Source: Lineus longissimus
Lineage: Eukaryota; Nemertea; Pilidiophora; Heteronemertea; Lineidae
Length of the DNA: 64,000 nucleotides
Assembly (NCBI RefSeq): GCF_910592395.1
Contig: NC_088315.1
Span: forward strand, 4,964,501 to 5,028,500
Reading direction: 5' to 3'
Of this stretch, positions 38,001-52,720 are shown one piece after another. The position numbers were made by a program, and so were the translations under genes. A model generated the notes under the pieces. It was not told the origin of the DNA. It saw nothing but the letters and a program-made list of their open reading frames with translations, and did no database searches. Numbering within the stretch: position 1 is the stretch's first letter; each line of letters begins with the position of its first letter.

Positions 38001-40849
38001 CAAATTGCTACTACGTGCCTAAGTGCAGTGTAGAGATAATGAGAAAGGCATCATTTTTTCATCCGGGCTTTTTCTTCTGCAAAGCATCTGCTAACCATGA
38101 TGACTCTATAAAACGTCCTTGCTGAAACTAACGTGTATTTTTCCCTGGTATTCTTTTTGCTGCTGGACCATTTCACAATTTTAAATTCGCTGACAGAATT
38201 TACGTGATCAGGCGTGACTGTGTTGAAAATGAGGCGTTCACAGAAGCAATGAAAACATCGAGAGTGGGAAATGATATGTAGCTTGTCCTGTCCGCCATTG
38301 GGTGCGTCTAATGCACGTCATGGATTCCAAGCAAGCCGGCACCCAGATCCCAGGCCATACCGATGGATAGGGTGATTTTTTAATGCCAACCTGATTAGCG
38401 CTGCTTGGTTATCAAGTCTGCAATTAACTATTAATCCTCTTGAGGACCAAGTTAAAATTACAGGGCGCTCGCTCGGTTGCCTGGTTCACCCAGAATCGGC
38501 GTGACGCGCACGACAGGCGGGGATCCGCGTTTTACCACCGCCCCATGGCGGCCTCTAATCAGTGGGTTATTATAAAGTCAGACTCGAAATCGGGTGTTTG
38601 TAAAGTGTGGATTCATTATACAGACCCTCCTTGGTGGCTTGGCTCGCCGTGGGAACACACTGCTGTCTCAATCAGGGGTGAGAGACTGCAATCATGGGTG
38701 CCGGGGTTTACGTGATTTATTCTGACACGTTGGTGCAGTATCCATGAGGCTGGTTCTCGAACTCATTCCCCCATCTATCAAAACAAGCACATCCAATGTC
38801 CGAGTAGGGCAATACTCCCATTGATGCCCTGCTGTAGGCCTATTCCCATAGATACAGTGTTTCCGCACTGTCATGTATATGAGTACCTTGGACAGGAATA
38901 AAATGCAACAACGAAGTCTTCATGTACGGAGAATGGTTTATTAGAGATCTGCACTGCAGCGAGTGCCGAGTCCTTCTGCCCGCCACTACAGTGTATTGGA
39001 CACGCCAAAAGGTCTAAAGCGTGCCTTACATACGTAATACAAAAGAAGTGCTATACATGTACTAATAATAGAATGAATGAATTGAGGTCAGTGTTCACCC
39101 AGACAGTCAGCACAGAAGCGATTAATGAAAGTGTGTTAACCGTCATCCTATTAAATGACTACATATAACGTAGGCTTGCATGTACATTGCAACGAACCTT
39201 AAAAATGCACGCGTTCGCAAAAATTGGAATAGCTCTAAATGCATGTACATTGCTATCTGATTGTTACGCGATGCCTTGATTGAAAGAAGAAAATAAGTCG
39301 CAATATAGGCTATATGATACATGTAACAAAACACGAGCAAAAAACATTTTTTTATCTCCATTTTACACGTTCAACAACCGTGAAATTGCGTAACAGTTCG
39401 AATATAAGCATTTGAACATGGATGTTTCTGCAAATCTACACAATTATGTACATTACATGTACAAACTTTTTTTTCCAATCCGATATTGGTAGGTTTTTGC
39501 CTAATTGAATTTGCCATCTAACCGTAAAATTATTGATATTCATTAATAAAAAGGAAATGTTAATGTGTACTTTCTGGCAGGTGAACTTTCTTAAATTGAA
39601 TTTTTCTGGGGTAGCTATTGCCTCACTTTTATGTGGCAAATTATCTTTATATTCACAATGTTTTTATCACGAATACCATGAAATTTAGCATTTTTCTTCT
39701 TTGCACCTTTTTCACCTTTACCCATAATGCATAATGCTCGTCTACTTCCGTCACCTGTTCAAGATGGCGTCCTCAGCATCTAATATGGCTGTCCATTATA
39801 GCCAAGGTTAATCCTACTGTGTCACGAAATGAATTAACTTTATCTTATAAGATCATAGCATACAATGCTAAATAATCCAGACATCTTAAATGCTCCTTTA
39901 ATATCATAATTACTAATAATGACTGGATCCTGCCCTTACGAATATTGTCTTCTTACATCTAAGAATGGCCTCGCAGAATTTCTTGAATCGTGCGAAGCGG
40001 AAGAGCCAATTTCGTTAATGAAATATTGAATATGTGCTGATACGGGGTTTTAAGAAGGCAAAATATCAATTTGATTAAGATGTTACCCATTGTTACCCAT
40101 TGTTACAACACACTGCGAACCCTTTTAACGTAATAAGTCGATTTTTCGACTCAAATGCGATTTTTCGCATCACTAAGATGCCATGAATGTCAGTGGTTAT
40201 TCTGTCTCGAACCTGACCAATCAGTGTCCAGTATTACATTTGCTGCTGTCTATGTCAACAACAAATCGTCTGCGTAAATAAAAAAATTGGCAAAATCATT
40301 TACCTTCTGTGATATGTTTTAATATTTTGAAAAAAAAAGAACTAAATACGGCACAAATGTACATTTACATCAATCTGCGACACGGACGGATGTCCCTTCA
40401 GACTACCATTTGCACGGCCCAGTGGCCAAAATTAAATATATCATTGCCTTCACGTGTTTCAGTGTCATACACGGTGTAACAAATTAATCATTTGACACCG
40501 CGGACGACCATTTGTACAAATACCATCGGCATTAACGACCATGTTGTCTCCGGTGGACGTTTCTCGCCTTCCTAATCGCGAGAGCAGCAGATCCATCATG
40601 TTTTTAGGAGTTGTCAGACCGCATTGCCCAAAGTCAAGCGGCCCAACCTCGTAAATAGAGTGCATTTTCGTGGGATGTGAATGACATGCTTTGAGTTAAT
40701 GTGTACACTACAATGTATAAAGGGTGTAAACCCTTATATGATAATCAGATATACCTCTGTAGGTTTTGATATAATCTGTCACCCACTCCTCAATCGTACA
40801 TTTTAGTAATTTCTCATCTTTAACGTTTTCCTCTCCTTTTTCTCTTCAG

Positions 40850-41075
40850 GTTTCATCAATAAATCGTGTGTTAAGAAACTTAGCCAGTGAAAATCAAAAA
40901 CAACTGGGACAAAGCTCAATGTACGATAAATTGGGACTATTAAACGGCCAGGCGTGGCCGCGGCCTAATCCGTGGTACGCACCGAACACTCACCCCGCCA
41001 TGACGGGCCTCACAGCACATCATCCTCAATATCCACCACAGCCACAGCCTCCACCAATCTCACCCACGAAAAAAG
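40850..41075 (+). CDS. PAX6: Pax6 exon: end of paired domain and linker
   Basis: 226-nt exon with acceptor TCTCTTCAG (ending 40849) and donor GTAAGC (41076), phase 0 in and phase 1 out. It encodes 75 residues starting [20 protein letters not shown], which completes the recognition helix of the RED subdomain. The intron position IPS/VSS is the conserved one between human exons 6 and 7. The rest is the linker: [20 protein letters not shown] matches the Pax6 linker pattern (LNGQ..W), followed by a His/Pro/Gln-rich segment [19 protein letters not shown]. It is 60 nt longer than human exon 7 (166 nt). If the intron were retained, about 15 extra codons would be read before a stop, giving a paired-domain-only protein. 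Confidence 0.96.
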
Positions 41076-42049
41076 GTAAGCGGTTATTTTCTTTTTTAGC
41101 AGAGCTTCGCATACTAAGTGTATGGTATTAGAGGCTCCATGGTCTTTAAGTTCTTGTATGGATTGAAGATGAGTACATTTTCCGTGTAAGTTTTCACTCA
41201 ACATATGTATCCTCTACTCAGGTTATCAGTGCACCGTCACGAAAATCCGTATCGTCGCGCAACTTTTTGCACAAATACGCTGCAAAAAGCGAAACCTTTA
41301 TATTTGTAATAACAGATGTCGCTGGTCAATATTTATAATACTATTTGGCAGACGGTTCAATCGCTAAGGTCTGTCTTAATTTGATCAGAGCGGAGAGTTT
41401 ATCAAATCAGTGCTTCTCGGCGGTGGAGATCAAACGGCCAAAGCGAATCTCCGCGTTGGTAGAAATTCACGTCAAGACGCTCAAAATACGTTACTATGGA
41501 TTCTGCGTTTTAATATAATTAGGAGTTGGTGAAGCTATTTGAATATCCTCGAAAAAAATCAATTCGTTGTCGTAAAAAATCGACGCGGCGATGAGGGAAT
41601 TGGTCGCACTGTTCGAGTTTTGAGAGTGCTTGGAATTTTGAGCAAGATAAGATAGTTTGGAGAGTATTTGGAGTTTTTATATTCTTGTATCTCGAACGGG
41701 AGAAAATGACTTGCTTTCGCCTGACAAGCTACCTCACCGGTATTTCGATAAAAAACACCTCATTTGAAAACTGGTCTAAATTTGAATTAATGCAAAATAG
41801 TGAGCTGGGTCATAACAGGTTGAGAAAAGTTGTCCGAAAATCAAATTTTACGTGATGATGTTTGCCAAGGAAGAAGCAAGCCTGGTCTCCCTGCTTCTTT
41901 GCGGCGCCAGATGGCCACTTTTGTTGTAATGTCACTCCGATTATTTCACGGGGATCGCATCTCGCGAACACAGCATGAACAATGCATATGTATTTGGACA
42001 AGGGATTTTACCCTTTATGATTTGATATTTAACCGAGCGTCTCTTGAAA

Positions 42050-42069
42050 TAATACTGCATGCAGTATTA
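42050..42069. repeat. Perfect 20-bp palindrome
   Basis: TAATACTGCATGCAGTATTA is its own reverse complement. It is isolated, with no repeat context around it. Confidence 0.8.
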
Positions 42070-45000
42070 CTTTTGTAAACAAAGAATTGGTAAACAGTTT
42101 AACAAGGTATAGATGACTCGGATGTCAGATCATAACTTGTTTTCAAAATCAAGGTTTGGAGAAAGGGTTTTATTATGCTGCAGACAGAACACCTGTGACT
42201 TTCTTCCAACCAGTTCCAACATCATTGATTATATTTTCAGCGTTAGTAGAATGATTTCTTTTCAAAATTATTTTTTAAATCGTTGATACGTCCAAATATC
42301 CCCAACCATGCTCGCTGAGAACGCAGGCTAGCTGATAGGCCACATTGGGCATATGGGCATTTCCTTCCTTTGGCCGAAAAGGGTGTTCATGTTCGACATC
42401 ATTTTCTACAAAATACGGCCAACAAAACCCAAACAGGACACAGCTTCCCGTGTAGTTTGTTCCAACTTTCTCAAACGTCTAAACTCTCCAGGGTACACAT
42501 TCCATAAATAATGACCAACAAACGCCGTTTTGAATTCGAACAATTAAACTTTCTAGTTGATATCTTGGGTTAGTTCTTTTTTATAGTTGTCAGCAAACTT
42601 GAAATGGCGGCGAGTTAACTTAAAGTCCGCCGCTTCGACAATTTGAGCATTTCCCATTCTTCGGAATAATGATAATGAACTTGATGATAGAATCCCATGA
42701 ATGTGATTCCCACAAATTACAGAGGAAAAATTTCACGGCACCGCCATCTTCTGTTGTAGGAAAGTCTGACCCTTAAATTTTGGGGGAGTGTCCTCCGCAA
42801 GATTAAAGGCACCGCTCGCTTCAAAATCACACGCTTAGTTCATAATTGTCACTCTGGATTAGACCAGAATGCTCCTCACCTGTTTACTTGGGGCGGTCAG
42901 TTATTATCGTCTGCTGAACCTTGCCCCAGGTCGCCAAACTTACTGCATCACAGTACACAAACATTGGAGTTCTGACTACATGAACGAGGTTCAGAAGATG
43001 GGAAATCTCGAATTGCATTAGTTGTACCTTTGATTTCGCCGATTCTGGTTTAATTTCTCCCCAATGAGAATCTCATCACGTTCTCTTGGGATGTTTGATT
43101 TGATTTTCATCTCGATTATCTTATTTTGATCCCAGTTGACTTCTGATCAAACTTCATCAGGTCATGGCGTGATCACGTCAATTATCGCGAGAACGAGAGC
43201 AGATTTTGTGCGCTGATATTTTCTTCTTTGGACATGCTTTATGTGATGTGAATTGTCTTTTCACGTCAGTCACTGAAAGAAATGGAAATAATAGTGTATG
43301 CTTGTCCCTTCAAGTTTTTTTAGAGATTTGTCACTTGTCACAAAATCATAATCTAAAACCGGTAAAATTTATTGCGAATAATTGCCTCAAAATGGCCGCC
43401 GACGATCGTAGTCACAAACCAATCACCGCTTTATTTCTTGTTGACATGCTCTCAGCTCGCGTCTGCCAGTCATCATGATGCCCCGCGAATATTTTTTAAC
43501 GCTGAATCATTGCACTCTGTGAAAATCATCACCCTGGGAATTGGCTCAGGACTTATCACAATTGAATATTTCCACATTTAGACGAAATGACTTGGGTTGG
43601 TTCAAAAACCTTTTGTTGGAAACGTCGTCAGTATGTCTCGTTCGCCTTTTAAAAGCACCCATAATCCTTTCCAATAAATACCAAATAAAACAGCAGCTTA
43701 AAGGCCCGTACTTCAACACAGTACAAACCCGAAAACATGGGTTTTACTAGCTTTTCCTTTATCAACTTGAGCCTTGTGTTTCTTTAAGGAAAGAAGACAA
43801 AACATTGTGTTGTTAAATTGAAATTATCACTGCGACAAATAGACTTAGGGCATCTTCCGCAGACGATACCCAGGGCTGAAATACGAGGCACATAAAAACT
43901 GCTTCAAAAAGCAAGGCAGTCGTGATCTCAGGGCCGCAAGCGGGCGTCGCAGAAATGTTTTCGCTTCCCTTGATTCGAATAAAACCCGATTAATTTGACC
44001 CAAGGGAAACAGGGAATACCATATCCTGGTAAAATATTCCCGCCCTTGCAAAAGTTAACGAGTACCAAGCACCCGAAGGCTTTTGCCAGTGAACGTTATG
44101 AGGTCTGACCCGGGCGAGAGAGAACCCAGAAAAACATTCGCAGGCGCCTAATATCTCTGATCCTTCGGCGTGGATTTTGGCAAAATGCGTTTATAGGGTT
44201 TTCAGTCGCCGAACCCGTCATAAAAAACGGCTAGAAAAATATTTCTACATTTCGTCGCCGCTTTTAAAAAAGCGATTGTGAAAGGTTTCATGGCGAAGTT
44301 TTCCAATTTGATGAACTCGATGCCACGCCTGGAGCGATGCGTACTCCACTTGAATAATGCCGTACTTGGAAATGATGCTGGTTGGCGGATTGGTATTGAA
44401 GTGCTGGCTCAGTATGCGGAGATGAGACGCTATTGGTTGCTATATCACCACATTCTCAGACCATGTTGGTATCATTTTAATAACGTTTTTGTTGTTACAA
44501 TTTTTATCATATTATAAATATATAAAGACCACATATTTAATTAGAATATATTCTGCAACTAGAGATAAATCAGACAAGATTTCACAAATGACAATGATAA
44601 CGGACCGAGTCACCCTGATCTAGACAAACCAAATTAAATTTATTAAACACAATGTATGATTCACTAGAGTTGTATATCTTCAGGCGTTTCACGGCGATGA
44701 TTTCAGAAATGTTTCCGACAATTTCTTTGGATGATTGACAACTGAAAAAGGCCCTCTTGAGCCTCATATCCTTATCATTGTAATCCCCTATAGGCCTTTT
44801 TTCGAGCTTGTTAACGGACCTGACAAGCTAGACACGTACTCGATTGACCAAAAAGATTAAAGATAACCCGACGCTTACACCTCTCCTCTCAACAATATTC
44901 AACATTATATCAAAGTATAAAATTGACTTACAAAGCTTGAAAGTATTATAGTGAAAGTTTAATTTAGCAGAAGGGCCCACATGATTTTGAACTATAACAT

Positions 45001-46572
45001 TATGAGATCGTCGAGTACATACTTTTAATAATAAGCCCAAGTATAATGCATAATTTCGGATCATTTCCTTGGTCTAGTGCCCAGAAATTTATTTTGAAAA
45101 GAAGTGACCAACAATAAAATTGAGATCGTTATCATCTACTGATAACATTTAAATCCAATGGACTTGATTTTCTGCTCACTGCATTTCCATTGAGGCGCAT
45201 GCGCGTTAAACTGTCGCATGCTCTTGCTTCAAAACATATTTGGACGTCGTAGCTACATATATTTTTGAATTCTCTGCAAGAAAATCAGCGAGGTAACCAT
45301 TTTCAATAACTGAAATGAATAATTACACAACTTTGCAATCTGATTCACAGAGCATCGATCCGTATCTCAAACCAATATGGCCACCAAAGCGATCCGTTAA
45401 TTGGCAACGACTCGATGGGAACGATGCAGTTGTTTGTAAAATGTGGCCCCGGGCGCAGTTTCCGCGACCGGAACGTGTTAACTCGACTAATAAGACAAAA
45501 CGACACGATATTAGTCCGCACATCACCGTTTAGCTCGTCAACAAAGGGCGAGTCATTGGTGAGACAATGACTGACTCGGTGATCAGGACCTGCGCGATAT
45601 TCTGTAAGCGACCCTGTAATTTAGACATCTAGCAACGATTGGCTTTGTTTTGAAATTGCCACGATTTGTTATATCAACATATGGGTTTTGGTTTTGACTG
45701 ACACAGATACCGTACTTGGCTGTAGCATTACATAAATGTATATTATTGTCAGTAAGATCATTTCTAGTCCTGTTGTGCTAGACTAACTGGGCCAAATGTT
45801 GTCGGGCTGAAGCCTTGATACCATAGAATCCTTCTGTTGCAATATCATGGGCATAGAAAGTGACCAAGATCCTAACATATTTTGACTTTATTCTCTATGT
45901 CGACTCCAGCATTACAGTTTACCCCGCAATGCATGCATTGCATTCCTCTGAAAGTAGTGTTATGATTTCTATTTATGCAAAGCAGAGATGGCGTTGCCAG
46001 GGCCGAACCTTGCAGTGTGTCTCTCCCAATTGACAAAGAACATCTCCTTATTTCCCACAACTTTTGAATAAAAAAACAAATGCAAATACAGCTATCAATT
46101 CTCCACATGTTTTAAACAACCATTACACACCTAATCACAAAGATAAACGCGATTATGAGCTTCTGTAAGTTATATTACCCTGTTTAAAAACACTCCCAAA
46201 AATAAAAGTGTCCTAAATAGGGCCAGATTATACCCTAAGTCCCTGCTTTGAAGTCGGCATATTAAAACAAGCCCAATCTAAGAAGTTTTGTCCCGAACTT
46301 GTACTGTATTGAATCGCTAATGTCGGGGCCCTTTGCGTATTGGCGGTGACTTTGCAAGATTAAAAGCCCGACAAAGGACAAATTGCGAAGGCCGTATTCC
46401 CCCGATAGCTATAGTTCTATATAGTCCTACCGAATTTGTGTGATAATACCCACCCTCATTAGCGACGTATGGGACCCTGCGAGGGTGCCGAACGAAATTG
46501 AGCGTAAACGAAATAAAAAGGCCAAATCCCAAAGGTTTTGTCCAATTGTGAAACAAGGGAGGGCAAGCTTAG

Positions 46573-46755
46573 AACAATAAAAACAAGTTGTTGGGCCGCT
46601 TAAAACAATTGTCAGAATCACTTACAACAATGAGAACAATCGCTTGCAACAGTGAGCAGATTTACCACAAACAATGGCACTTCGTTAACAACGTGTAACA
46701 ACGTTTGACGTGTGTTATCCTCGGAACAATTGGCTGATATTAATCAGATATTGTT
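46573..46755. promoter_or_regulatory. Dense cluster of SOX-type AACAAT motifs (candidate enhancer)
   Basis: AACAAT occurs at 46573, 46604, 46626, 46635, 46670 and 46725, and the reverse complement ATTGTT at 46750, which is seven in 183 bp. AACAAT(G/T) is the core recognised by SOX HMG proteins, and SOX2-PAX6 co-binding at enhancers is established in vertebrates. Function here is inference. Confidence 0.35.
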
Positions 46756-49700
46756 TCCAACACTGCGTGGCAAAGTCTTATACCTTTTGGACAATGAAAG
46801 TGATTGGGATTTGTTAAAATTCACTCCTGTCGGTTCAGATCAAACGATTTCGTGTCATGAAGGTGTTGTTGCTAACCAGCAGGCGTTAAACTACTGGTCA
46901 CATAACCGCGCCAAGCAAGAGATTATTTGGAGACAATATTTTCTTTCCTTTTTGCTTGGTTTACGGTGTTTAATGTTTGACCCTCCCACCAAATTAGTAA
47001 ATCAGCGAACTGATTTCTTCAATCAAGTTGTCATTTAGTGCAGAGGATTACAAATATGTTCTTAACTAAGTTTGTTAACAAATCTTTACATGTACTGAGA
47101 TGTTTACTTGATTGGAAAAGACTTATCAAAACCAAAAATCCACAGTCATACATGAATCTCAACTCACGAACCACCTCTTCGTCCATGCCAGAAAACCGGC
47201 CCGTCCAAATAACTTCTCTTTTCCAAGTAACTTTAGCATCGACACTGCAGACTAGCGCCTTTTAAAAACCCGCATCGCCACGAGCGCCGAATCCACGCAT
47301 GTCGCAAAAGGATGAGAGCAAAACTTCAAAGCGACTTAAGGGGCAACACCCCTGTTCTTGCCTCCCATCGTGACGTAAGCCAGTATCAACTCAGGCCAGC
47401 CGTATGGTGCGAACTTTGTCCCGCACACGCCCGAGTACGGAAACATCTTCGCCGGTCTCTTCGGAGATGCCGACTTTAGCCAAGGGGAGCTTTGGCGTGG
47501 CTGACACAGAAGACTTCGACTTCTGTCGAGGAAGACCGATCATTTTTGGATCCGTCCTCGGGTGATGTCGGTTTTGTCGGTGTTTGAAACATTTCTCCCA
47601 ATGGAGTCACTGTGTGTGATGAAGTATATTTCTTTGCTGCCGCAGTTAGCGGAAATAAAAATCTATTTTAATGACTTGTCTTGTTTCACGTGAAGAGTTA
47701 TGGTAATGCCAATGTACAGAAACTCTTATTAGCCTACAACCCAGCAAAGAGCAACCATGAACCTACAGTGCTGGTTCTTGGTGTCTGTAACCAGTAACCA
47801 CATCATCTAATCTCGAATCCAACATGGTGCCACCACGTGACTGCCTTACCCAATCAAGTGTCAGTATAGCCGAAATGAAAAGTCATGGTGTCATTTACAC
47901 ACATTCTTAGTTAATTGGGTGGGGAGAACACGATGATTCAATTACTCGCCGAAATCACCCAGCAATTGATTCGCGGACCCACGTAGTTGACCACTAAGGT
48001 AACCATCCTTGGTCCGTGTATCTGGAGGCGCTTCGAGCCAAGATAAAACGCACCGCATGCCAGGACGACCAAACCTGTTTTTTCCATGTCATCTCCCACA
48101 CACAATATCACAGGATGGATGTACCATAACCCCTAATTAGGCTCCAAAGCCTGTAATCATGGAAAACATTCCGCCATCTTGGATCACAAATGTTGAGTGA
48201 ATCTAAGACATTTTCCATGGCCACCGGGATGACACCCCATGCGCGCCTGGACGGGGTCTCCTAATAGCTACACGGCTAAAGAACTGTATTATTTTCCCCG
48301 CCACGGGGTGCAGTTTTTCTCATTCAAAGGTTTCCTCCTCGTTAAATTAATCTGTATTAACGAGTTGTGTCTCTTTTTACCCCGTGAGTGGCCGGGTTCT
48401 CGCCCTGGGCGCACCGCCCTCTCAAAGGCAGACGACAGTACTGGCTCAGGTAAACACAGCGCAAAGGACCATGGGATCAATTAGAGCTGTTCATGGCGTC
48501 CCGACAATGTATCTCGTGATATTATCAAGTTGACTGGCGATTGCTACACTTTTAGTTAACTTTGACAAATGTATCATAACCCATTAGAGCCAAAATACAT
48601 AATTGCGTATTGTCCTGAACTTCGACAAAATGTCATTGTCTTTGATAAATTGACATGAATTAATCAAATTTTAGTGAAAAACTTCCCTTAGGGATCGTCT
48701 TTTGACTCCCATAAACTTCACATGGTCATCCAATGCTTGTCATCCGATGGCAAAATGCAACCTAATATTACTGGATTATCATTTTATATTCCAACTCGTA
48801 TTACTACCGGTATCTTTTTCTTGACTATAGACTGAACCGGGAGATTGAGATTTGAAAACTTTCAAATATAAAAAAAGTCGTTCCTAAAGAAAACCTTTAA
48901 CTATTGGCTCATTATAATTGGGTAAGGGTGAACACAGCTCTCAAGAAGAGGGGCCCGAGGCAACGTATAATCCTCAGTCCTGCATGTGTTCAGTAGCCAG
49001 ATATAAAGCGGCTGGGACAGTTATTTTCCACGCCGCGTTTGATGGGGCGATGCGTCTAAAAGATAGACGCCATTGTTGTCTCTTCTATAGCTGTATCATT
49101 GCCATGACGGAAGTCTAGCAAAATTATCTTGAGTGGATCAGATTTAGTTGTTGGTCGGCAAAACTTGGCAGGTGTCGCAAAAATTGGCGGGGAAATTTGG
49201 GCGAAAGTGGACAAATGCTGTCAGATCAAATCAAGATGGCCGCCAAATGGAGCGAGTAAATTTGCCAAGATTTGAGGGCGCTGTCACTCAGAGAACTTAC
49301 ATACGTCTTTATGTTCACAGGTGTCCAAAACACCTCTTAAACCCAGTTAAAGACCCTTCGACAATTTATCCAACTTGAAAATTACTGGGGTCATTAGGCT
49401 CGAATATTCTTTTCATACCTTTAGCAAATATTTTCAATTGTATGTAGTTGGTAAGCCATTCATTCTATTGACTTTTAACGTGTCCGGACACTTCAAATTA
49501 ACTAAGTATTTGTAGATTGCGCCCTTAATGCTATCTTGATTAGCTTGTCAAGAGGTCTGGTCGTGCCTTTGCCATACCGACAAAGCGGGCTGAAGATTAC
49601 CTTCTTCGGTAGAAACTATTTCAGTGCAACCGGAAGTCGTCTGTAGTTGGCGTTTTTGGAACGTCCTACATATTCAATTTCTTGTCGTTCCCCCACATCA

Positions 49701-52695
49701 TGCAGTTGTGATACCTCTGTATTTTGATACCTTTCCAGCTGACCTTCGTTGGAGGTCTGATCATATTTGTTCTAACCTACTCACGCTTTGAACAAGACAC
49801 CCACACCATCGACCTCCATCCAACCCTCCCACAGCTCGCTCACAGTGGGAAATCCTCCACTTGGTGCCTGGTCATTCCGTCCCCGTAATGACCAACACAG
49901 CATCTTAATCCCTTCATCCTTTGTCTTATAGACCCTGATTTGTATTGCTGACAAAGATGATACTTATTTTGCTCATTTCGAGACGGATTCTCATCGATTT
50001 TGTCCACGATTACGCGCTTGATTAAAGGGTGCAAGCGTGGTATGACACGGTAGAGTACAGGAGTGATCGAGGGCGTGGGGGATAAGATGATGGCAAACGG
50101 GTCACAAATGATTAAATCAAACCCCCATCCCTCACAAGTTTTAAAAACCCCTTAGCTATGCTGCAAAAAATGAAAACTGAATCTCTACCGTAAGTGGTTT
50201 CACACATGCGCAGTTTCATCAATTACGACAGGCACCTTAATGGATGATACTTTTTTACCGATTTAACTCCATTAAGAGGTGACGTTTATAAAACACCTAG
50301 AAACCAAAATCGGTAAATTCAAACTCAAGACAGCTTTCCAAAGCCTTTGTGCATTTCTTCTTATAAATATGCTGAAATTTCCGCAGGTTTGGTGTGAAAC
50401 ACACTTCGGCAATTAAGGTGTTGTCTCTTCTTCAGTGAGTAAAGTAACCAATTAACGCTCAGGGGGAATTTTCTGCGCGCCTGCTCTTGTGAGCAGACGA
50501 GAGATCCGTGTCAACATTATTGAAGAGCAATATCGCCCGGGGTGATGAACCAGCAAAATTAAGTGTACTCCAGGGCCGAATTAGAGCCTCTTTGCTCCCG
50601 GCAGTTTATTGGGTTTATACCCTCGACATATGTTTATTATTGTCCTGGTCACACTTTACTCCAAGCAGACGATGTTCCGGATGGTGGGGCGCGCGCAATT
50701 GCGTCATCACTTCGTGCCTCTCGACAGAAACCCTACGCCGAGTTTCACGCGTTTTCGACCAAGAAGATGATCATGGCAATCAAAGTAATGAAGCCGGCGA
50801 TTTGGTTAACTTAACCGAAAGTGCCAATTGGTTGTTCTTCAATGAAGCACATGTAGCCTTTTTCCGGTTGCGTACGCCTCCACAGGTTCGACCAATTGGT
50901 CGCGTCATGTTCGTGTCAGTTTCAATCGAAGTGTACACTTTTGAAACACCAATTACTCCACCTATGCGGCAGCAATTAAAAGAAGATGGCATGCTCATTT
51001 GATCGTTTGTCCTACTTAATCGACCGTATTTCATTAGTAAATTGTCCTGCTTTTCTTCGATGGAGGAGAATGAGCAATTCCTTTACTTCTGCTACACCGG
51101 AAGGAAAGCAAGGGACAACATGGCGTCCAGATTTGAAGGATTCGTCACTTCCCTGCATTCAGAACAAACTGGTGCGAGCGAAACCAACTTCAGATTTGTC
51201 TCCTTTGCAAATAGAGAGATAAAAGGCCCTGTCATCAAATCTTGTTCATCTCTTCCGCAGAAATGGAAATATTGGCGACATTCTGTTCTGCAAATACACC
51301 AAATATCTGATGATGTCGCGACATTACAGAGAGCTCTGTCTCTCTTCGCGATCATGCCACAACCCTAAGTATTTATCTTGTATGAAATATGGCATTTCAT
51401 CAAACATTTAGGGCAATATACGATTGGCTTTTCAAACAGCTTTCACCTGGTTTGTTGACGCGAGATCATGGTGACAGGATCCAATAACCCAACGCAAGCA
51501 TCAGCCTTCCACATCAAAACCTTCTGTGTTGAACGAACGTGGCCCGTGATCGCTGGACCGAGAGGAAGCTAGCCTAAACCGCCATCTTGGTTCACCTAGC
51601 TCAAGCTTATGGCGTTGACGCTTTGTGCAAAACCGTGGCACTGTTCAGACGACACTCAATGCCATTGCCATAGGATATCTCATCCCTACCAAAATTTCAG
51701 TGAGTTTGTTGTGTATATGTTTCTTCAGGATAGTCTTTAGCATTCCATTTGATTTTTTTCGATACCAAATCTTGGTTCACCTTTTGTATTTATCGGACTC
51801 TGACGTCACACTTCTGCGCATTGTTACAAGCGGTTTGTAACGAATTGTGTTGATTTTTGTGAATTACGCTTAATGTCTCCCGTATCAAAACAACATGTTA
51901 CTATCTACTACGATATTTTTAATGCGAATCAAGCCTATGACGTCACATTATCAACCGTCATTGTTGGTATGGTCCGAGGGCATCGTGTTGCTTTCATTTG
52001 TGTAAGCGACCCGGGGCAGTATCGTCTGGGATTTGTTGTTTCTGTAGTAAACTCGAGTAACAAGCACAATGCACAACATTTTTCAAAGTACGCCAAGCGG
52101 AAGACTGCGATGTTCAAGTAAATTGTTTGTTCTCCGGGGCTTCGTTTTGCGTCATTGTTTCTGGCGTAAGCGACGTAAACATTCCCTGAGCAGACGAGAA
52201 TGATGCAAATGCATTCTGCAACCGAAAGCATCGTTTGTATTTCATAAAAAAGAAAATGTCAAAGGACGAGAAAGAATTTCATTGGTCATAACCAAAGCCG
52301 CATTTGTAGGCAGGCATCGATCTCTATATCATCATTGCGCAGGGTTGTCCGCGCTCCCCACCGCATCCATCGTTCTCCATATGACATCCATGTCCACGGC
52401 AATAATATTCCGTACGGGTTACCATGTTTTCATTAGTTCTCAGCCAACGTTAACATATTCCTCTTTACCCTGATCCATTGCTTGTCGATTTGTTTTGCCC
52501 CGGGGGCGAGCCTGGTCTGCCATTCGGTGACATCCACGGCAATCGGAAAGCATTTCTCATGGCGGCGGCCAATATAATCTATTGACACTAATCGATGCGG
52601 TGCAGCCAGATGAGAGCAGCCGGAGAATTCATAAAATTTGGGTGACAAACTGCACGGAATGATGCTGGGTGGAAAAGGTCGACCAACGTAGAAAA

Positions 52696-52720
52696 ACACA
52701 CACACACACATATATATATA
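52696..52720. repeat. (AC)n(TA)n microsatellite
   Basis: About 15 bases of alternating A/C followed by five TA dinucleotides. Confidence 0.95.

Larger units (their letters stand above)
33967..40849 (+). other. PAX6: Pax6 intron of 6.9 kb inside the paired domain
   Basis: No coding exon recognised. It contains a hairpin at 34432-34493, a small inverted-repeat element at 34208-34303, a run of TAAT motifs at 34930-35000 and one AAGATGGC motif at 39761. Confidence 0.7.

Noticed and set aside
41830-42078. 82-codon frame in the large intron
   Set aside because: No domain, and the flanking Pax6 exons join without it.
50885-50897. GGTTCGACC, resembling a tRNA T-loop
   Set aside because: No acceptor stem, anticodon stem or D-loop could be folded around it; no tRNA gene was found in the window.
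50508-51002. 164-codon frame on the + strand
   Set aside because: No recognisable domain or splice context, and other frames over the same bases are equally open.
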